Positions 1 through 9,722 of a stretch of DNA of 64,000 nucleotides are shown here, in pieces; positions within the stretch are counted from its first letter, which is position 1; every line of letters starts with the position of its first letter. Location of the stretch: the NCBI GenBank assembly GCA_910585155.1, contig CAJUEC010000011.1, positions 9,691 through 73,690 of the forward strand. Reading direction: 5' to 3'. The translations under genes and the position numbers were made by a program. The stretch comes from an uncultured Oscillospiraceae bacterium. Its GTDB lineage: Bacteria > Bacillota > Clostridia > Oscillospirales > Oscillospiraceae. Under the pieces are notes generated by a model. That model did not search any database and was not told the origin of the DNA. It saw only the letters and a program-made list of their open reading frames with translations.

Positions 1-2153
1 TCATAAAAGCGGGTCTGATCCATGAAGCACGCCCAGCCCACCGGTCCGTCGGAGCAGTTGATCCGGTTCAGCCCCATGCTGCCTGCGGCCTCGATGTGAT
101 AGGCCGCGTAATTGTAAATCTGAATCAGCTCGGCCACCGGCGCCTGATCCAAAAGCAGCTCCCAGCGGGGGTCGCCGTAATCCGCCGCGGGCACGCCGTC
201 GCCGTCCCCGTCCATCAGCTCCCCGCTCTCCTGGTACAGCAGGTCCCGCAGGGTCAGCCCGTTGGCCTCTTCGGAATAGGGCATTTCCACGCCGGAAAAA
301 TCGGTGGGATTGTTGTGGGATTTGTCGCTCAGCCACTCCAGCAGCTGCTTGTCTCCCATCCGCTCCGCCTCGGTGGGGGTGTCGGGGAAGGTGCCCGCCC
401 AGTCGCTCCGGGACAGCACCGTCTCCAGCGAGGTGTCCGCGTCAAACCGGGGATCCTCACAGTCTGTAAAGCGGTTGACCACGTCGTAGGTCCCCGTCAC
501 CGTGTCCTTCTGGTACAGGATGTCCTCCCCCACGGTGAAGGGGATGGAAAACTCCCGCCGGTGGGCGTCCCGCATGACGTACAGCGCATACTCTCCCCCC
601 TCCAGCTCAAAGCCCCGGTTTCCGTTCCCATTGGCGTCCCGGTAGTCGTAGGAGGCCAGATAATAGGGGTCGAAGCTCAGCTCCACCGTCTCCGACTGGC
701 CGGGCTCCAGCAGCTGAGTCTTGGCGAAATCCATCAGGGCGATCTCCGGCTTCTCAATGCCGCCGGGGGTGTAGGGCGCGTGGCCGTAGAGCTGAACCAC
801 CTCCTTGCCAGGCACATCGCCGGTGTTGGTGACCTTGACCTTCACGCAATACACCTGGCCCTGCTCCACCGCCTTGTCCTGGATGGAGGAGGCGTCCTCC
901 AGCTCCCAGCTGAAGGTAGTGTAGCTCAGCCCGTAGCCGAAGGGGTAGATCACGTTCTCCTGATACCATGCCTCGTCCTCCACCCCCCGGGTCTCGTAGT
1001 ACTTGTAGCCGACGTATACCCCCTCCTCGTAGTCTACGAAGTAGTAGGGCACCGCGGGCTGGTCGTTTTCGGACACGTCAAAGACATACTGGTCGCCGCC
1101 GGGTACGCCGTTCTTGGCGGTGATGCGGTTGTCGGCGAAGTTGGGCCAGGTGGGGTCGGCCTTGAAATCCGCCGCATAGGTGTCTGCCAGCTTGCCGGAG
1201 GGGTTGACCGCGCCGCTGAGGATGTTGGCCAGGGCCCGGGTGCCCGTCTCCCCGGGGAAGCCCATCCAGATGGCGGCGTCGATCTTGGCCGGGTCGATGG
1301 CGTAGCCCTTCCGGGTCACATAGCCGGAGTCCTCCTTCAAAAAGCCCAGCTCCAGCGCCTGGCCGCTGTTGACCACCACAATCACCCGCTGGAAGCCCGC
1401 CTCGCACACCGCCGTCAGCAGATCCTCCTCGTTCTGATCCAGCTGGAGGAAGTGGTCGTCCTCATTGCGGTAGCCGGTGGAGCCCACCATGGTGCGGGGC
1501 AGGTCGAAGCCCTCGCCGCCGATGCGGGTGATCACCACAATGGCCGCGTCCTTGTAATCCTGATAGCTGGCGGTGACGGCGTCGGTGTACATGGACTGCG
1601 GGGTCTCCGCCGTGGAGAGGATCACGGTATCGCCGCTGTCCAGATTCTTGCTGTTCCCCTTGCGCTGGGGGCCGGACTGCTCCTCGCTGTCGTAAAACGC
1701 CTTCAGGGTGGGGTTGCACTCGAAGCCCGCCTCAGCCAGCGCGGTGTACAGGTCCACCACGTTGCTGGTGTTGGCCCCGCCGCTGCCGCTGCCGCCATAG
1801 GCCAGGTTCACGCTGTTCTTGCCGAACACGCTCACCCGCGCCGGGGCGGCCATGGGCAGCGCGCCGTTGTTGTTCTTCAGCAGCACCATGCCCTCCTCGC
1901 ACAGCTCCTGGTTCAGGGCCCGGGCCGCCTCATACACCTCCGCCTTGCCGGCGTAGTCGGAGAAGTAGAAGCCCTCCTTCCCCTCGGCGAACACCGCCCG
2001 GGGGCCGCCGCCGGGCATGACGGTGTTCAGCAGCTCATAAAGCTGCTTGACGCCCAGGGTGAGGGACGTGGCCAGGGTGCACACCACTAGAAGAAGGGCC
2101 GTGACCACCAGCCAGATCCGCGAGGGGACGTGTTTCCAGATCCGCTTCAACAT
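1..2153 (-). CDS. Permuted GH3 glycoside hydrolase, 3' end cut by window edge
   Basis: Family 3 glycoside hydrolase (beta-glucosidase/xylosidase type), extracytoplasmic. The 717 visible codons start at ATG 2153 (GGGGGA just upstream) and run off the left edge, so the C-terminus is missing. Residues about 13-30 form a single hydrophobic N-terminal segment with no lipobox Cys, so it is probably a membrane anchor. The order is permuted: the alpha/beta sandwich domain comes first (VLLKNNNGALPM near residue 95, GGEGFD with likely acid/base Glu214), then the FPFGYGLSYTTF/fibronectin-III part (VTNTGDVPGKEVVQLY); the TIM barrel with the nucleophile would lie beyond the edge, where the sequence is just entering it (SDGPVGWACF). 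It follows the CBM lipoprotein by 12 bp and should be co-transcribed with it. Family assignment is firm; the sugar specificity is unknown. Confidence 0.9.
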   Translation of the reverse strand, partial: MLKRIWKHVPSRIWLVVTALLLVVCTLATSLTLGVKQLYELLNTVMPGGGPRAVFAEGKEGFYFSDYAGKAEVYEAARALNQELCEEGMVLLKNNNGALPMAAPARVSVFGKNSVNLAYGGSGSGGANTSNVVDLYTALAEAGFECNPTLKAFYDSEEQSGPQRKGNSKNLDSGDTVILSTAETPQSMYTDAVTASYQDYKDAAIVVITRIGGEGFDLPRTMVGSTGYRNEDDHFLQLDQNEEDLLTAVCEAGFQRVIVVVNSGQALELGFLKEDSGYVTRKGYAIDPAKIDAAIWMGFPGETGTRALANILSGAVNPSGKLADTYAADFKADPTWPNFADNRITAKNGVPGGDQYVFDVSENDQPAVPYYFVDYEEGVYVGYKYYETRGVEDEAWYQENVIYPFGYGLSYTTFSWELEDASSIQDKAVEQGQVYCVKVKVTNTGDVPGKEVVQLYGHAPYTPGGIEKPEIALMDFAKTQLLEPGQSETVELSFDPYYLASYDYRDANGNGNRGFELEGGEYALYVMRDAHRREFSIPFTVGEDILYQKDTVTGTYDVVNRFTDCEDPRFDADTSLETVLSRSDWAGTFPDTPTEAERMGDKQLLEWLSDKSHNNPTDFSGVEMPYSEEANGLTLRDLLYQESGELMDGDGDGVPAADYGDPRWELLLDQAPVAELIQIYNYAAYHIEAAGSMGLNRINCSDGPVGWACFMDQTRFY

Positions 2154-2165
2154 GGAGTCCCCCTA

Positions 2166-3548
2166 TCAATAGTTTTTCTTGGGCAGGCCCAGCTGGGCGG
2201 CCCAGTCCAGCACGGCCTCCGTCTCGATTTTGATGCAGTCCACCAGGGGTGCCTTGGCCAGCATGGTGGTGCCGCCCATAGCCTCGTCGTTCATGGTGAC
2301 GACGCTGAACACGTTCATGCCCTCCTTCAGCTGGGCGTTCTCCACCACCACATAGTCGGCGAAGGGCAGGGCGTTGACGCTGCCCACGTCGTCGGAGGAG
2401 CCGGTGGGAACGCCGGTGAAGCTGATGGTACCGTAATCCAGGTCCACGCCGTTCAGGCTCATCTTGTAGGACTGGGGATCGATATCAAAGTCGCGCAGCT
2501 CGGCGGACAGGCTGATGACGATGGTGGCGTCGCTGACCGCCGTGTCGCTGTTGAACTGGAACTCCAGGCCGCAGCCAACCTCGTACTGGTAGCCCACAAA
2601 CCGGTTGTTGCTGGCGCCCAGCTTCTCATCCAGCTGGATCATGCCGGGGCCCCCGGCGGTGCCGGACAGGCCCGGGCCGGACTTTCCGTTGAGATTGGTG
2701 TCCTCCGCCTCGAACACGTACCAGTTCCGGCCGGACACGGTCTTGGTCCATTTGGCATAGATTGTGATCTCCTGGGTGATGACGGTGCTGAAGTCAAACT
2801 CCGCGGCGCCCTCCGGGTCCGCGTACCAGCCGTCAAAGGCGTAGCCCTTCCGCTCCGGGTCCACCGAGGGCCGCACCGCCTGGCCGCCCTCCTGCACCTT
2901 CTGGGGCGCGGCCTCCACGGCCCCGGCATAGTTGCTGTCAAACAGCACATCGTAGTATGCGGAATCCTCCAGCCACTTGGCATAGACGGTGACGTCGCCG
3001 GTGATGGGGGCGTCAAAGTCGAACAGGGCGGTGAGGCTGGCGTCGGCGTACCAGTTGTCGAACACCCGGTCCTCCCGGACGGGGTCCGCCGGGCGCTCCA
3101 CCTTCTCGTCCTTGCGGACTCCGGCGGTGGTGGTCTGGCCGTCATAGCCCAGATCAAAGGTGACGGTGCACAGCACCTGGGACACCGTCACGTCAAAGCG
3201 GGTGCTTTTGCCGCCAAAGCGGACGGTAACCGTCTTTGTCTCGGAGGCCGCATTGGCGTCGTTCACCGCGATGCTCACCTCGGACAGGCTGACCTCGCTG
3301 TCCGTCATGTCCCGGGTCTCGGTGGAGCCGTCGGCGTAGGTAATGGTGATCTCGCCGCCCTGGGCGGAAAAGGTCTCTCCCACGGCATACTCGGTCTTGT
3401 CCGGCTCCTTGGACACGGCGATGGAGGACACCTCCTTCCCGCCGCTCTGGACGGGAGAGGAGGGACTGTCCTGCGCTGGGCCGCAGCCCGCCAAAAGTGC
3501 GCACATGACCAGCACAGCCGCCAGCACGCTCCATAGTTTTTTCTTCAT
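2166..3548 (-). CDS. Lipoprotein with Ig-like domain, two InlB-type repeats and CBM-like C-terminus
   Basis: Surface lipoprotein of 460 residues. The signal peptide ends in LLAGC (Cys22). Residues about 40-125 look like a bacterial Ig-like domain; about 126-270 hold two Listeria/Bacteroides (InlB B) repeats, each ending in the signature NWYADAS../GWYADPE.. and VYAKW/IYAKW. The C-terminal part begins YVFEAEDTNLNG, the usual opening of CBM6/CBM35-like carbohydrate-binding modules. No catalytic motif is seen. The ATG is preceded by AGGAGG at a good distance. It sits between two GH3 genes on the same strand and is best read as the glycan-binding partner of that operon; the CBM call is by motif only. 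Confidence 0.85.
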   Translation of the reverse strand: MKKKLWSVLAAVLVMCALLAGCGPAQDSPSSPVQSGGKEVSSIAVSKEPDKTEYAVGETFSAQGGEITITYADGSTETRDMTDSEVSLSEVSIAVNDANAASETKTVTVRFGGKSTRFDVTVSQVLCTVTFDLGYDGQTTTAGVRKDEKVERPADPVREDRVFDNWYADASLTALFDFDAPITGDVTVYAKWLEDSAYYDVLFDSNYAGAVEAAPQKVQEGGQAVRPSVDPERKGYAFDGWYADPEGAAEFDFSTVITQEITIYAKWTKTVSGRNWYVFEAEDTNLNGKSGPGLSGTAGGPGMIQLDEKLGASNNRFVGYQYEVGCGLEFQFNSDTAVSDATIVISLSAELRDFDIDPQSYKMSLNGVDLDYGTISFTGVPTGSSDDVGSVNALPFADYVVVENAQLKEGMNVFSVVTMNDEAMGGTTMLAKAPLVDCIKIETEAVLDWAAQLGLPKKNY

Positions 3549-3574
3549 GGTGCCTCAAACCTCCTGTGTAATGC

Positions 3575-3619
3575 GCGGGGGCCGGTCCTGACCGTCGGTT
3601 TGTCAAGTCCGGCCCCCGC
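3575..3619 (-). terminator. Intra-operon hairpin between GH3 and CBM lipoprotein genes
   Basis: An 11-bp GC stem (GCGGGGGCCGG with its complement, 3575-3585 and 3609-3619) lies in the 117-bp gap. It lacks a T-run on either strand, so it is more likely a partial terminator or an mRNA-stability/processing element than a full stop. Confidence 0.4.
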
Positions 3620-3665
3620 AGCTGATATCTCTCTGGGAAACGCGGCGGGCTGTCCCGCCCTCAGG

Positions 3666-6600
3666 TCACTGGACCTGGAAGGTGACGGTCTGGGTGTACT
3701 CGGTCATGGTGGTGCCGCTGGCCCGCATCCAGGGGTTGGTGCCCTTGGAGACGTGGGGCACCCGGATGGTGATGGTCACCTCATAGTCGCCGGGGGCGGA
3801 GGGAGTTCCGGTGATCCGGGCGGCGGTGTTGACCTCATAGGCGCCGCGGTTGGCCCAGCCCTCCTCCATGGTGGTGATCTTCTCCACGCTCAGCCCCTCG
3901 GGCAGGCCGGTGACCTCCACACTGTAGATGCTGCTGCCGGCCTCGTCATAGCTCAGGTCGCCCAGGGTCACAATATCGGCGGCGGACTTGTCCTCATCCC
4001 GGTGATACCAGGAGCCATCCGCGGCGAAATAGGCGTTCATAATCCGGCGGTTGGAGCTGTTGACAATGGGCAGCTGGCTGCCGTAGGTGAGGGTGTCGGC
4101 CTGCACCGTGGCGTCATAGCCCTGACCGGCCTTGAGGGTGACCACCTGGCCGTCGGTGAGATTCTCCCCATCCAGGGTGATGTCGCTCTGGACGGAGAAG
4201 CGGAACAGGACTTTCATGTTCTTCACCCAGGTGTCTGCGGTGAAGGTGGCGGAGACCTGGTCGGCGGGCACCCGCTCGGGCGGAGCGGCCTCGCCGTCCT
4301 CCCCGCCGCCCTCCTGGGCCGCGGGCACGCCGGTGAGATCTCCGGTGGGCACGCCGGACAGAATGCCGCTCTGGGGGTCATAGCTCATGCCGTCGGGCCA
4401 GGCCACATCCTCGGCAAAGGTGAACACAACGTCGTTGGTCTCGGGCAGGCCCAGCTTCACCGCGTTGTAAATGCCCTTGGTCAGCACCACGTCCACCACC
4501 TCGCCGTCGCCCAGCATACTGAAGCCGTTGTTGTTGACGGCGGAATTGGCCATGGTCTGGAGCAGGCGCTGGGCGCACTTGCGCACCGCGAAATAGTGGG
4601 TGGGGGAGAGCATGGTGCCCACGCCGGCGTTGTAGCCCTGGTACTCCTCGGCGCTGGCGGCCACCCGGACGCAATTGGCGTCGGCGTCCCACCAGCCCCG
4701 CTCCAGCGCGCAGGAGGGGAAGCTGGAATCAGAGGTGAGCAGCTCGTCGTCGCCGCCGCGGACCATCAGGTTGGCGGGGACAAACTGCTTGGCCCAGGCG
4801 TCGGACTCGGTGGAGCCCTTGAAATCCCACTCCTGGTTGAGCAGCAGCTCATGGGTGGCGTAGTTGGTGGTCTGGGTCCACTTGCCGATGCGGTTGAACG
4901 CGGTCATCATGCCGATGGTCCCGCCGTACTTCACGATGTACTCAAAGGCCTTGGCGTGGTTCTCCCGCAGGCACTGCTCGGTGGCCCAGGTGAACACCCC
5001 GCCGTAGTCGGCGCGGTAGGTCTCCTGGTCATTGCTGAAGAAATGCTTGAAGTGGGCGATGATGCCCTTGGAGGTGACGCCGGCGGCCACGTTGGCGCCG
5101 ATGAGGCCGCCCATCACGCCGTCCTCGCTGTAATACTCGAAGTTACGGCCGGAGAAGGGGCTGCGGTGGGTGTCCGCGCCCGCGCCGCGCCAGCCCCTCG
5201 CGCCGTTGAGCAGCAGCAGGTTGCCCACCATGCGCCCGGTCTCCAGGGCCAGCTCCTGGTTGTAGGTGCCCGCCAGGATGGGGTTGGAGGGGAACTGGAT
5301 CCCGCCGGCGTTGATGGGGCCGTCGGGGTCGCTGTAGGTGTAGGTGGGGGCGGGCGTGGTGCCGCCTCTGGGGACGCTGTAGGAAATGGGGCCCATCCGC
5401 TCCACCACGTTGTCCGGGTTGGCGGGCAGGGCGCACAGCTCCTCCCAGGTGAACTGGTTCATGAACTCCTCCCACTTCTGGGAGTCGGCGTCGGTGGCCA
5501 GAACCACCTCATTGTTCTCGTTGATGGTGGGCTCGTTGTAGGGGACGCCCGCCATGTCGGCCAGGGTGATGGCCAGCGGCTCGTCGTCGGAGGTAGCCTG
5601 ATTCCAGCCGGAGGGCAGCTTGTCCACGTACCAGGGGTCGGTCTCCTTGTCCTGGTAGCTGTAGTACTCGGCCTGGGACTCGTAATCCGCCAGGGTGGCG
5701 TCGTCCAGGGTCCGATCGGCCAGGCTGGCGGGGGCAGGCTGCTTCAGGCCGTCGGCCCGGCTGATCATGTTGTTCAGCAGGGAGTCGTTCACCGAGGCAA
5801 AGGAGCCGGTGAACACGGGCTTGATCTCCCGGCCGGTGACCAGGTCGGTTTTGCACTGGATGCCCTCGGCCACGGTGCGGGTGACGCTGTCCACAATCTC
5901 GTGGGAGTCGCGGTTGATGGACACGATGTAGTCCCCCGCCTCCAGCTCATAGCCGAAAAAGTCGTTGCCGTTAGCGTCGTTCCAGTCGAAGGAGGCCATG
6001 TCCTGGGCCACAAAGGTGACGGTCACGGTCTCGGACTGGCCGGGCTGGAGCAGACCGGTCTTGGCAAAGCCCGCCAGATTGGCGGCGGCCTTCTCAATGC
6101 CGCCGGGGGTATAGGGCGGGTTGAAGTAGACCTGGACCACGTCCTTGCCCGGGACGCTGCCGGTGTTGGTGACCTTCACCCGCATGGTCACGGTCTCGTT
6201 CGGAGCGGAGATGGTCCCGGTGGACTCCACGCCGTCCAGCTCCCACTGGAAGCTGGTGTAGGACAGGCCGTAGCCGAAGGGATAGAGCACATTCTCATAG
6301 GCCGCGTCCTTGGCGCCCTCCTCCGCGTCGGCGTAGAGGGTCTCATAGTACTTGTAGCCCAGATAGATGCCCTCCCGGTACTCCAGATTGGCAAACTTGG
6401 TGGGGTTGCCGTTCTTATCGTAGTACAGGGTGTCCAGCCGGCTGCCGTCATCGGCCTTGTTCTGGGTGTTCAGGCCGAAGTTGGTGAAGGTGGGGGCCTT
6501 GGTGAAGTCCTTCTCCCACAGGTCCACCGTGTGGCCGGAGGGGTTGATCTCGCCGGTGAGGATACGGGCAATGGCGGTGGTGCCGTCCTCTCCAACGCCG

Positions 6601-7451
6601 CCCACCCAGAGGATGGCGTCCACGCCCATGTTGCTGTCCGTCTTGGGCTCGGCCAGCTCGGGGATCTGCATGATGTTGGACGAGTTGATCAGCACGATGA
6701 CCTTGGAGAAGTGCTCCTTGGCGTGCATGACCAGGGCCCGCTCGTTGTCGTCCAGCATGAGCTGGTGGTCGTCCTCGTTGGCGTGGCCGGGCACATTGTT
6801 GGTGGACAGGTCGTAGTTCTCGGCGCCGGTCCGGGAGAATGTGAGGATGGCCGCGTCGTTGTAGGAGGCATAGGTGTTGGTGATGGCCGGGCCGTAGCTG
6901 TCCATGCCCAGCTCATACACCCGGTCCTCCACCATCTGGCTCACCTCTCTGGTGTAGAGCTCCACGGTTTTGGGGTTGACCGAGAAGCCCTCGGCCTCCA
7001 GGGCCTCGCCCAGCAGGTTGCTGATGGCGCTGCCGCCGCCCGCGCCGGAGCCGAAGCCGCTGCGGATCATCCGGGCGGTGCGGATGCCCAGCAGAGTGAC
7101 GTTGGTCTCGGAGCCGGCCAGGGGGAGGGCGTTGTTCTCATTCTTCAGCAGGGTGATGCCCTCGCCGGCGATCTCCACCGCCAGGGCGTGGGCCGCCGCC
7201 TGGGCCTCCTCCAGCGTGGAGTAGTCCGCGTAGAACTTCCCGCCGTACTGATAGTTTCCGTTGGTGCCCTGGCTGGTGAACACGCCCTCCTCCACCTTGT
7301 CGGGGCCGTCGGGCTGATTGTCGCCGCCGGTCTGGCTCACCGCCGCGGAGGGGTCCTGGGAGGCCTCCGCCGCCGGGTCGCAGGCCGACAGCGCCAGGGA
7401 CATCAGCATACACAGGGCCAGTAAAAGACATACTCGTTTTTTCTTCCTCAT
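3666..7451 (-). CDS. Permuted GH3 lipoprotein with C-terminal Ig-like (He_PIG) region
   Basis: Glycoside hydrolase family 3, 1261 residues, exported and lipid-anchored: the signal peptide ends LALSAC (Cys24). I start at ATG 7451, which has AGGAGA upstream; a longer in-frame start 60 bp upstream has none. Domain order is reversed relative to textbook GH3: alpha/beta sandwich first (GITLLKNENNALPL; likely acid/base Glu211 in SRTGAENYD), then fibronectin-III-like (VTNTGSVPGKDVVQVYF), then the TIM barrel (DTHRSPFSGRNFEYYSEDG, KHFFSNDQE; probable nucleophile Asp884 in TESDAW). The last 300 residues carry putative-Ig features (LPEGLSVE...ARITGTPSAPGDYEVTI). Such reversed GH3 enzymes are known from Ruminococcus and Butyrivibrio. 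It lies directly downstream of its two-component system; substrate not predictable. Confidence 0.93.
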   Translation of the reverse strand: MRKKKRVCLLLALCMLMSLALSACDPAAEASQDPSAAVSQTGGDNQPDGPDKVEEGVFTSQGTNGNYQYGGKFYADYSTLEEAQAAAHALAVEIAGEGITLLKNENNALPLAGSETNVTLLGIRTARMIRSGFGSGAGGGSAISNLLGEALEAEGFSVNPKTVELYTREVSQMVEDRVYELGMDSYGPAITNTYASYNDAAILTFSRTGAENYDLSTNNVPGHANEDDHQLMLDDNERALVMHAKEHFSKVIVLINSSNIMQIPELAEPKTDSNMGVDAILWVGGVGEDGTTAIARILTGEINPSGHTVDLWEKDFTKAPTFTNFGLNTQNKADDGSRLDTLYYDKNGNPTKFANLEYREGIYLGYKYYETLYADAEEGAKDAAYENVLYPFGYGLSYTSFQWELDGVESTGTISAPNETVTMRVKVTNTGSVPGKDVVQVYFNPPYTPGGIEKAAANLAGFAKTGLLQPGQSETVTVTFVAQDMASFDWNDANGNDFFGYELEAGDYIVSINRDSHEIVDSVTRTVAEGIQCKTDLVTGREIKPVFTGSFASVNDSLLNNMISRADGLKQPAPASLADRTLDDATLADYESQAEYYSYQDKETDPWYVDKLPSGWNQATSDDEPLAITLADMAGVPYNEPTINENNEVVLATDADSQKWEEFMNQFTWEELCALPANPDNVVERMGPISYSVPRGGTTPAPTYTYSDPDGPINAGGIQFPSNPILAGTYNQELALETGRMVGNLLLLNGARGWRGAGADTHRSPFSGRNFEYYSEDGVMGGLIGANVAAGVTSKGIIAHFKHFFSNDQETYRADYGGVFTWATEQCLRENHAKAFEYIVKYGGTIGMMTAFNRIGKWTQTTNYATHELLLNQEWDFKGSTESDAWAKQFVPANLMVRGGDDELLTSDSSFPSCALERGWWDADANCVRVAASAEEYQGYNAGVGTMLSPTHYFAVRKCAQRLLQTMANSAVNNNGFSMLGDGEVVDVVLTKGIYNAVKLGLPETNDVVFTFAEDVAWPDGMSYDPQSGILSGVPTGDLTGVPAAQEGGGEDGEAAPPERVPADQVSATFTADTWVKNMKVLFRFSVQSDITLDGENLTDGQVVTLKAGQGYDATVQADTLTYGSQLPIVNSSNRRIMNAYFAADGSWYHRDEDKSAADIVTLGDLSYDEAGSSIYSVEVTGLPEGLSVEKITTMEEGWANRGAYEVNTAARITGTPSAPGDYEVTITIRVPHVSKGTNPWMRASGTTMTEYTQTVTFQVQ

Positions 7452-7631
7452 CCCACATTCTCCTTTTCTTTTTTGTGCAGACCGCCATTTCTGCTGAAAA
7501 GATTTTATCAAAAACTGTCGTATTCAGACGAAAAATCCCGTGATTTGAGATATGCTTCCCGCAAACGGCGGCAGCCCGCCCCATTCCCGTTGCAAAAGCG
7601 CAGTTCGCGTGGCGGCCCGCCCCCTTGGGCG

Positions 7632-7677
7632 GAAAAAACAGCCGGCCCGGGCGCGGCATAACCGCTCCCAGGCCGGC
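7632..7677 (-). terminator. Rho-independent terminator after GHKL kinase
   Basis: On the minus strand a long GC hairpin with outer arms GCCGGCC/GGCCGGC (7641-7677) is followed by TGTTTTTT. It ends the regulator-kinase transcript before the GH3 gene, which therefore needs its own promoter. Confidence 0.8.
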
Positions 7678-7691
7678 GCGTCTGCAAGCCC

Positions 7692-8984
7692 TCACACCGA
7701 GAACATGATGTCCAGCACAAACCGCTCTCCCTTGGTGTATACCTTCAGGCTGCCGCCGTATTTCTGGACCAGCATTTTGATGCTCTTCATACCAAAGCCA
7801 TGATAGAGGGAATCGCCCTTGGTGCTGTCGGGCAGGCCGTTGGTAAAGATGAGCTTGTCCGTGAAATAGTTCTCCACGCGGATATGGACAAAATAGCCCT
7901 CCTGGGCGATGTCCAGGGTCAAAAGCCGCTTCTCCGGGTCCGGCACCTTCTCCGCGGCCTCGATGGCGTTGTCCAGAATGTTGCCGAACAGGGAGTATAT
8001 GTCCACCTCCGATATGAAATCCAGACATTTCCCGTCGGCCAGACAGGTCATGCTGATGTTCTTCTCTCCGCAGCTGAAGCTCTCCCGGGTGAGGACCACG
8101 TCCAGGGCGATGTTCCCCGTGTGGAAGCTGCTGTCATAGGCGTTCACCGCCCCGCGCAGCTCATCGCCCAGCTCCCGCTGGGCCGGGCCCTCCAGCAGGG
8201 CGATCTGGTGCTTCAGGTCGTGGCACTTGATGTTAATGGCGTCGATGAGCGACTTTTCAAAATAGTACTGCTCCTGCTCGCTCTTCAGCACCTCCTTGAT
8301 GGTGTCCAGCTCCAGCTTCGCCCGCTTGCTGGACACAATGCCCAGCAGCAGGAGGAAAATCAATACGCTGGCCATGATGCTGTAGGCGGTGAAGCACAGC
8401 TGGAGCAGCTCGCCGCCCTCCTGCATGGCCCGGAAAAACATCAGGTCCAGGGCGATTGCCGTGGACACCACGGCCAGCACCGCCAGCAGCAGCATTTTAT
8501 TGTCCACCACAATTTTGTCCACGCGGAGCTTTCTAAGCAGCACAGCGGCCCCCGCCAGGCAGACCGCCGCCACGGCGATATAGACCAGAATATGCGCCGC
8601 CTCCGGGGCCTGCCTCAGCCAGGTTCTGGACAGCATCCGATAGAGCCGCTGACAAATATGCTGAACGCAGTAGCTGGCGCAGCCGCAGAACAGGGCGGGC
8701 CACACCTCCGCCTCAAAGCAAAAGGCGGCGCAGGCCGTGATGAGGAGGATCAGCAGGGTATAGCCCAGCGTATTCAGCAGCTCCCGGGCGAACAGGGCGG
8801 AGGCCGCCGCCAGCCACGGGGGCTTGATCAGATAAAAATAGGCAAACCGCAGCGCGCACACCATGGCCAGGCTCAGCGCCATCCGCCCCGCGAACAGCCT
8901 GCGCCTGGGCATGCGGCGGGCCACGATGCACACCGCCAGCAGCAGGAAGACATTCCCCAGCAGGTCCTGAACGATATCTCTCAT
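7692..8984 (-). CDS. GHKL-type sensor histidine kinase (AgrC/LytS-like)
   Basis: Membrane sensor kinase of 430 residues. About six hydrophobic segments fill residues 1-220, followed by a short coiled linker, a dimerisation/phospho-acceptor region with INIKCHDLKHQ (His in CHDLKH) and a GHKL ATPase with N-box DNAIEAAEKV and G-box GFGMKSIKMLVQKYGG, ending exactly in an HATPase_c_5-type C-terminus. This is the kinase class that pairs with LytTR regulators, and the regulator gene lies 6 bp upstream. No AgrD-like peptide gene is seen nearby, so the signal may be a sugar or cell-envelope cue rather than a secreted peptide. Adjacent GH3 genes suggest control of glycan use. Confidence 0.92.
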   Translation of the reverse strand: MRDIVQDLLGNVFLLLAVCIVARRMPRRRLFAGRMALSLAMVCALRFAYFYLIKPPWLAAASALFARELLNTLGYTLLILLITACAAFCFEAEVWPALFCGCASYCVQHICQRLYRMLSRTWLRQAPEAAHILVYIAVAAVCLAGAAVLLRKLRVDKIVVDNKMLLLAVLAVVSTAIALDLMFFRAMQEGGELLQLCFTAYSIMASVLIFLLLLGIVSSKRAKLELDTIKEVLKSEQEQYYFEKSLIDAINIKCHDLKHQIALLEGPAQRELGDELRGAVNAYDSSFHTGNIALDVVLTRESFSCGEKNISMTCLADGKCLDFISEVDIYSLFGNILDNAIEAAEKVPDPEKRLLTLDIAQEGYFVHIRVENYFTDKLIFTNGLPDSTKGDSLYHGFGMKSIKMLVQKYGGSLKVYTKGERFVLDIMFSV

Positions 8985-8990
8985 GGCCGG

Positions 8991-9695
8991 TCACGTGGAG
9001 ATGCTGTAGGCGTGAATGGCCTCCAGAAACGCCTGCTTTCGGGTGCGGCTGATCTCAAATTTCTGGTCCCCCACGTACACGAAATCTCCGCTGATCCGTT
9101 TGACGCTCCTCAAATTCACCAGAACGCTCCGATTGCACCGGGAAAACTGCTGGGCAGGGAGCAGCTTTTCCACGGTGCGCATGGTGCCGTAGGCGGAGAA
9201 ATCCCCCTGTGTGGTGTGGTAGGTGATGTTGTGGTCGGCAATTTCCACGCAGTTCAGGCAGGACAGCTCGATGCGGATGGTCCCCTCCGAGGAGGGCAGG
9301 AGCACCGTCGGCCTGTCCCACCTGGCGCAGCGGCTGACCGCCCGGTCCATCGTCATTTTAAACGCGTTGTAGTTCAGCGGCTTTACCATATAGCTCAGGG
9401 CCTCCACCTCGTAGCCTCTGACGGCGTATTTGGCCAGAAAGGTGACGAAAATGAGCACCACCGCCGGGTCGATCCTGCGCAGCTCCCCGGCGACGGCCAG
9501 GCCGTTCTTGTGGGGCATGTCGATGTCCATAAAGACGATATCGTAGGTCGGCTTATATTCCTCCAGAAAATTCAGGCCGTTTTTATACCGGGTTATGTTG
9601 AACATAGCGCCGCTCTCTCTGCTGTACAGCTCCAGGCATTGGCTCAGCCGCTCGGCGGACTCCCACTCGTCCTCAACAATGGCTATTTTATACAT
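8991..9695 (-). CDS. LytTR-family response regulator
   Basis: Cytoplasmic regulator of 234 residues: CheY-like receiver (IAIVEDEWESAE acidic pocket, phospho-acceptor Asp in IVFMDIDMPHKNG, Lys in MVKPLN) and a C-terminal LytTR DNA-binding domain (FSRCNRSVLVNLRSVKRI). I prefer ATG 9695 because AAAGGGG sits 8 nt upstream; a GTG three codons earlier would be too close to it. Operon with the GHKL kinase, 6 bp apart. A pair of direct repeats 21 bp apart lies upstream (9762-9791), as expected for autoregulation by a LytTR protein. Confidence 0.92.
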   Translation of the reverse strand: MYKIAIVEDEWESAERLSQCLELYSRESGAMFNITRYKNGLNFLEEYKPTYDIVFMDIDMPHKNGLAVAGELRRIDPAVVLIFVTFLAKYAVRGYEVEALSYMVKPLNYNAFKMTMDRAVSRCARWDRPTVLLPSSEGTIRIELSCLNCVEIADHNITYHTTQGDFSAYGTMRTVEKLLPAQQFSRCNRSVLVNLRSVKRISGDFVYVGDQKFEISRTRKQAFLEAIHAYSIST

Positions 9696-9722
9696 ATTCA
9701 ACACCCCTTTCCCCTGAGACGA

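Noticed and set aside
96..2090. Very long plus-strand open frames opposite the GH3, typA, comEC and adhesin genes
   Set aside because: They are antisense to genes with clear domains, are low in aromatic and catalytic motifs, and arise from GC-rich codon bias.
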